NCBI GenBank assembly: GCA_013400155.1
Contig: VXBM01000871.1
Coordinates: 124,001 to 188,000, forward strand
Length of the DNA stretch: 64,000 nucleotides
Reading direction: 5' to 3'
DNA from: Helopsaltes ochotensis
Taxonomy: Eukaryota > Chordata > Aves > Passeriformes > Locustellidae
Every line of letters starts with the position of its first letter. Within the stretch, counting starts at the first letter, position 1. The notes beneath the pieces are model-generated. The model did not search any database and was not told the origin of the DNA. It worked only from the letters and a program-made list of their open reading frames with translations. The position numbers and the translations under genes were made by a program. Below, one piece after another: positions 60,251 through 64,000 of the stretch.

Positions 60251-62557
60251 CCCAGCTCTTGATTTCCACTGAATGATGACCACAGCATATCATAAATTCA
60301 AGCAGGACACAACAGAGTGGTTATCATAGAGAGGTTTTTTCATGTTCACAGCCACTGAATTAAGCCTCAGCTATCAGAGCCAGCAATCAGAAATATAACA
60401 AAACGACCCCACATCAAATAACTGCTTCTGATATGGGTGCCTGAAGTATTCTGCATTCCTCTCCAGCAGGGGAATTTTAGATTGCCAGGGTTTTCACCTG
60501 GGCAGTTATGCTCAAGCAGTGAACACACACAGAGAATTACAGGTGTCCACGTTCCTGGAGGAATAGGTAAACACAAACTGTTTGCTCCCAGATTTTTGAC
60601 TTCTGCACAGGCAAACCCATTCTTTTCTCACTGCTCTGCCAGAATCTTAAGGGTCTTCTGCCAATCCAACCAAAAATTGGCTTCCGAGCCAGTCAGGGAT
60701 CCCAGAGCCCAGCATCCTGCCCCAATCCCAGCCACGGGAACAGCGCGTCCTGGGAAGGGACAGGCACCATGGTGGCCTGCTCAGGGTACAGAGGGTTTGT
60801 GCTGCACACAGAGCTCTGAGGGGCTCCAGGGCATTCTGTCCTCTGGGATATTGCCAGCAGCTGGCAGGAGGGGGAAGAAAAGCCCAGCTGATCACCCAAC
60901 ACAAAAAGCAAAGACTTCCAGCTCTCTGAAACTAAACAATGCCCAGAACCGAGTGTTGGAAGCCACATCCATGAGCTTCGTTACTCAAGCAGAGGAGTGT
61001 GGCCTCTTTTGTTATATAGATATGTAATAGTTTGTGTTCACGTATATATTTAATTATATGCTACTGTCAAATTTAAGGTAGAAAAAATACTGCTTTCAAC
61101 TTATTCCTAGGGTTTCTTAGGCAGAACATCCTGCAGGTTCCTTATCTTTCAGCACTTTGGGTCTGAGATTTGTGGTCTGGGTTGTTTACACACGCAGCAA
61201 GCACAGGCAGGCAGTGACAGACTGTCAGCATAGCTTCAGAAATCAAAGATGCAAAGGAAAAACTTTGCTCTGTGCTGTCACATCCTGTCCCAACAGACCC
61301 CCGGAGCCTCCTGGTGACCTCAACAGTTCAGTTCTGTGCTTTGGGAAACCCTCAGCCCTTCCACAAAATGCTGAACTTCACTGGGGACCCAAGGGAGCAC
61401 ATTCCTTCCAGGCAAATTTCCTTTGCCCACCAGCATCTCTCAGAGCAGCTACTGCAGCTCCTGGGTTGAAATTCCACCCAGTTGTTCCAAAAGATGTACC
61501 AGCAAACCAAGTAAAATGCAGTTTCAAACTGCCTCTACTTCCAAGTTACTCTATATGGGCTTTGTATTGAAACATGGATATTTAATGGTCTCCTTCCTAC
61601 CATCCTTCCTTTCAGTGCCCATATAATACCCACATCTTGCCATATTTGCCTTTTTTCCATGTCACTGTGGCTCTTCGCTCTCTGGCTTATGCTTCTGACC
61701 TCCATCAGTTCCAATTTAATACTTTTATTACTGCATTAACCAAGTTGTGCTCAACGTTGGTTTTCCCTTTAAATTTTTTATCTTGATGAAACCTTTAACT
61801 ATTGCAGTATGATATTGATGATCCCAATATTCCAACCCTCATAAATAAGTTAACAAGAGTGTTCTATTTATACTTCTATGTATGTATACAAAAATATAGA
61901 GAGAGTTAAAAGCAGAAATTACTTTTAAAGTTTTCTGTCATATTAAATATACAGCGGCTCCTGGGCATCTCCAGACCAACTAAAAAATTTTGAAAGGGAA
62001 AGAAAAGAAAAAAAGAGAAGAAAAAGAGAAAAAAGTCTTTAAAAATTCATGTGCTGAAGGTGCTGGTGAAATCAGGATCCACAAAATACCTGGATAGAGC
62101 CGGTGCAAAGAGAATGGAGCCATCAAGCTCTTTTCATTTGAATACCTTAGACAATAAGTGCTCACACTCTGAGGAGAAAAATGTCAGTAATTTTTCAGTT
62201 GGAATTTAGTTTTGGACAGAAAATGAAGAAGAGAATGATTCCTAAATTATTTAACTGCATGATAATTCCCATCCTTCCAGAGACCAAGCCTGCAGCAGTG
62301 ATGTCTCCCCTGCCTCTTCCCAGGCAGGACCAGGAAAGCAAAGATCAGGAACCTGCTAAAAACGCACAACTCAGAACATTTTCCATAATAAATGACTTCA
62401 GCTGTCAGAAGCTCTCTGGCCTCACCTGGGGAGGGGTAGGCACTGCACAAGAGCCAAAATCCCCCGTTTTCACCTCAGGAACCAACCCAGGCAGGGCCTG
62501 GGAACCCCCGCAGTACACAGGGCCTGGGGGACACACAGGAGGTGGCATTGGCATGGT
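60251..62557. other. Unique noncoding DNA with a purine-rich run
   Basis: The plus-strand frame at 60437-61027 (196 codons) is the longest outside a tandem repeat. It has no recognisable domain, and minus-strand frames overlap its GC-rich half, so I do not call it. A purine-rich stretch (A with scattered G) lies at 61989-62035. Confidence 0.55.
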
Positions 62558-62672
62558 CATGGAGTGACCACTGCCCTGGCCACAGAGTGACTACTGCCCT
62601 GGACATGGAGTGACCATTGCCCTGGACACAGGGTGAGCACTGCTCCAGCTATGGAGTGACCACTGCCTGGCC
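62558..62672 (+). repeat. 23 bp minisatellite, 5 units
   Basis: Five adjacent 23 bp units start at 62558, 62581, 62604, 62627 and 62650. They share a GGAGTGACCACTGCCCTGG-like core with several substitutions per unit. CATGG and CACAG beginnings alternate in the first four units, hinting at a 46 bp dimer. Confidence 0.9.
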
Positions 62673-63879
62673 ACAGCAAGCCCTTCCCCACTGTGTGGTC
62701 AGCAGGACCCTGGCACACACTCAATATTTTGCTCTCTGATGTTCTTTTATTGCCTGTGGGGAGAGCAACAGGCACATCAAAGCAGGCAACATCTCTCTCA
62801 GAGCAGACTTATAAAACAAACAATTCAGAAATGGTTGTGCTCTCGGAGATTAAAACCATCTTGGATGACAAATTAACTCCTCAAAGTGATAAAGTGACAT
62901 GTTTGCACGGTTTCTTTGTAGTGAAGATCAGGAGGCACAAACCTGACAAGACTCAGGCATTGGCAGCACTTACATCAGCCTCTGATATGTCTTGGCCCAT
63001 TTGTATAAATGGCTGTCACAGAAATCCTCTGTTTCACGATGCAGAAAGCCAAAATTCAACTCTCTTCCACCCAAAGACTACAGCACCCCTAATTCCCACC
63101 TTCAGTGTGAAAGAGAAATACAAAATAATCAGAATAGCTGCAGATTATAATGCCTCAAACACAGCACCTGCTTAGGAATTCAAATGCTTTCTTCAAGGAG
63201 GTGTAATAATGAGCTCCAGTTTTCCCTGCATTTAAAATAAAAAGCTGCACTGCCCCAGGGTGAGTGGATAGAGGGATTTTACTGAGATTTGAAGGCTCCA
63301 CCTACTGCTGCAGCTGGATTCACATAGGGGTGAATGGAACAGACAATGATCTCCAGACACAAAAAGCTTAGGAATAACTGGAAAAGAGGAGACTGGGAAT
63401 GTTTCTTCCCAAGCTGGGATGGGGCAGACATTCAAATAGGGAAATATTCTTGACCAACTTGATGAATGTTGGCACATCTCTGTTCAGACCTGTGTTTAAT
63501 CCATGAACTCCCACTGGCAGAGTGGAAATGTCCAGGCCAGCTTTGGGAGTTCCTTCCAAAGCCTTTGAAACATGAAAGGTCTGTAGACCCTTCCCACCCC
63601 AGTACCTGAGCAGTCACACCCAGAGCAGAAAATCTCGGAGCCACATTTTACATTTGCAGGGGAAGCATTTCTGTCCATCTGCACAAAATTAAGCAACGTG
63701 GTTCATAGCCAGGGATGAAGATCAGGAAAAACTCTAAATAATGTATATTAAAACAAGCAATAAATATGGAGAGATTGCAGAGCCTTTGACTAGAACAGAG
63801 AAAATGGCAGCAAAGATGTGTTCCTGTAAAATATTCCCTCAGTGCTGCATCCTCACACCAAGGCTCCTTTGTCTTGCAG
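62673..63879. other. Unique noncoding DNA, no gene seen
   Basis: Unique sequence. A 160-codon plus-strand frame (62693-63175) has no recognisable domain. The stretch ends in a pyrimidine-rich tract and AG that forms the acceptor of the exon-like segment below. Confidence 0.55.
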
Positions 63880-64000
63880 GTGCTTTTGGAGTCTCTTGTC
63901 CTTCCTGGTCAAATATAAGAAAGCAACTGAGAGGAGACCTGGAAAACTTGGAATCAGAAGGGCAATATGCGAATCTGCATCTCCTTTGCAGCCCATTTCA
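63880..64000 (+). other. Exon-like segment running off the window end (weak candidate)
   Basis: CTCCTTTGTCTTGCAG at 63864-63879 is a good splice acceptor. After it, two of the three plus-strand frames stay open to the last base of the window (about 40 codons), so neither frame is favoured. No protein family is recognised. The donor, if any, lies outside the window. It could be a real coding or noncoding exon, or chance. Confidence 0.17.

Noticed and set aside
60437..61027. 196-codon plus-strand open frame
   Set aside because: It is the longest frame outside a tandem repeat, but I see no domain or conserved motif, opposite-strand frames overlap it, and no promoter or splice context stands out.
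1..64000. CRISPR array, bacterial operon, phage, rRNA or tRNA genes
   Set aside because: The tandem repeats here are directly adjacent units without unique spacers. No clover-leaf tRNA or rRNA sequence was recognised, and the composition is vertebrate-like.

Overview
This 64 kb window looks like vertebrate nuclear DNA, most likely from a bird and probably a songbird. The inference rests on sparse interspersed repeats, AT-rich unique sequence broken by small GC-rich patches, and short tandem repeats. It also rests on two related solo LTRs whose TATA-like box, AATAAA and 3' end resemble passerine endogenous retrovirus LTRs as I remember them. Species and chromosome cannot be read from the sequence. 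There are no bacterial operons, phage genes, CRISPR arrays, rRNA or tRNA genes that I can see.

I find no protein-coding gene I can defend. Open frames are short, overlap on both strands, and match no family I recognise. The longest (about 313 codons, minus strand, 22069-23010) runs through a minisatellite and is open only because the repeat lacks stops in that frame. Three segments have good splice signals around an open frame (10625-10685, 34368-34483 and 63880 to the window end). They are recorded as weak exon-like candidates, not genes. The window is best read as intergenic or deep-intronic DNA.

Layout. 1-4.5 kb: unique DNA, a (GGAAA)n array and a 44 bp diverged duplicate pair. 4.5-17.5 kb: mostly unique DNA with AT-rich blocks that resemble conserved noncoding elements (11.3-11.8 and 12.4-12.7 kb). 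17.5-27.1 kb: the most repeat-rich part, with a perfect 38 bp triplication, solo LTR copy 1, a TG microsatellite, a diverged dispersed repeat in two copies, a 29/24 bp minisatellite and a 19 bp minisatellite. 27-40 kb: unique DNA, a TAAT-rich block at 32.8 kb, solo LTR copy 2 with an exact 6 bp target-site duplication, and a T-rich microsatellite. 39.6-40.5 kb: the only dense CpG island, possibly a minus-strand LTR and otherwise an orphan promoter. 40.5-64 kb: unique DNA, an assembly gap, a 23/24 bp minisatellite containing an N, an 80 bp pure poly-A, and a 23 bp minisatellite.

There are no genes to relate functionally. The most useful observations are the two LTR copies with mapped ends, the CpG island, the probably polymorphic tandem repeats, and the AT-rich candidate regulatory blocks. 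I did not find a new biological system. All alignments here were made by eye.
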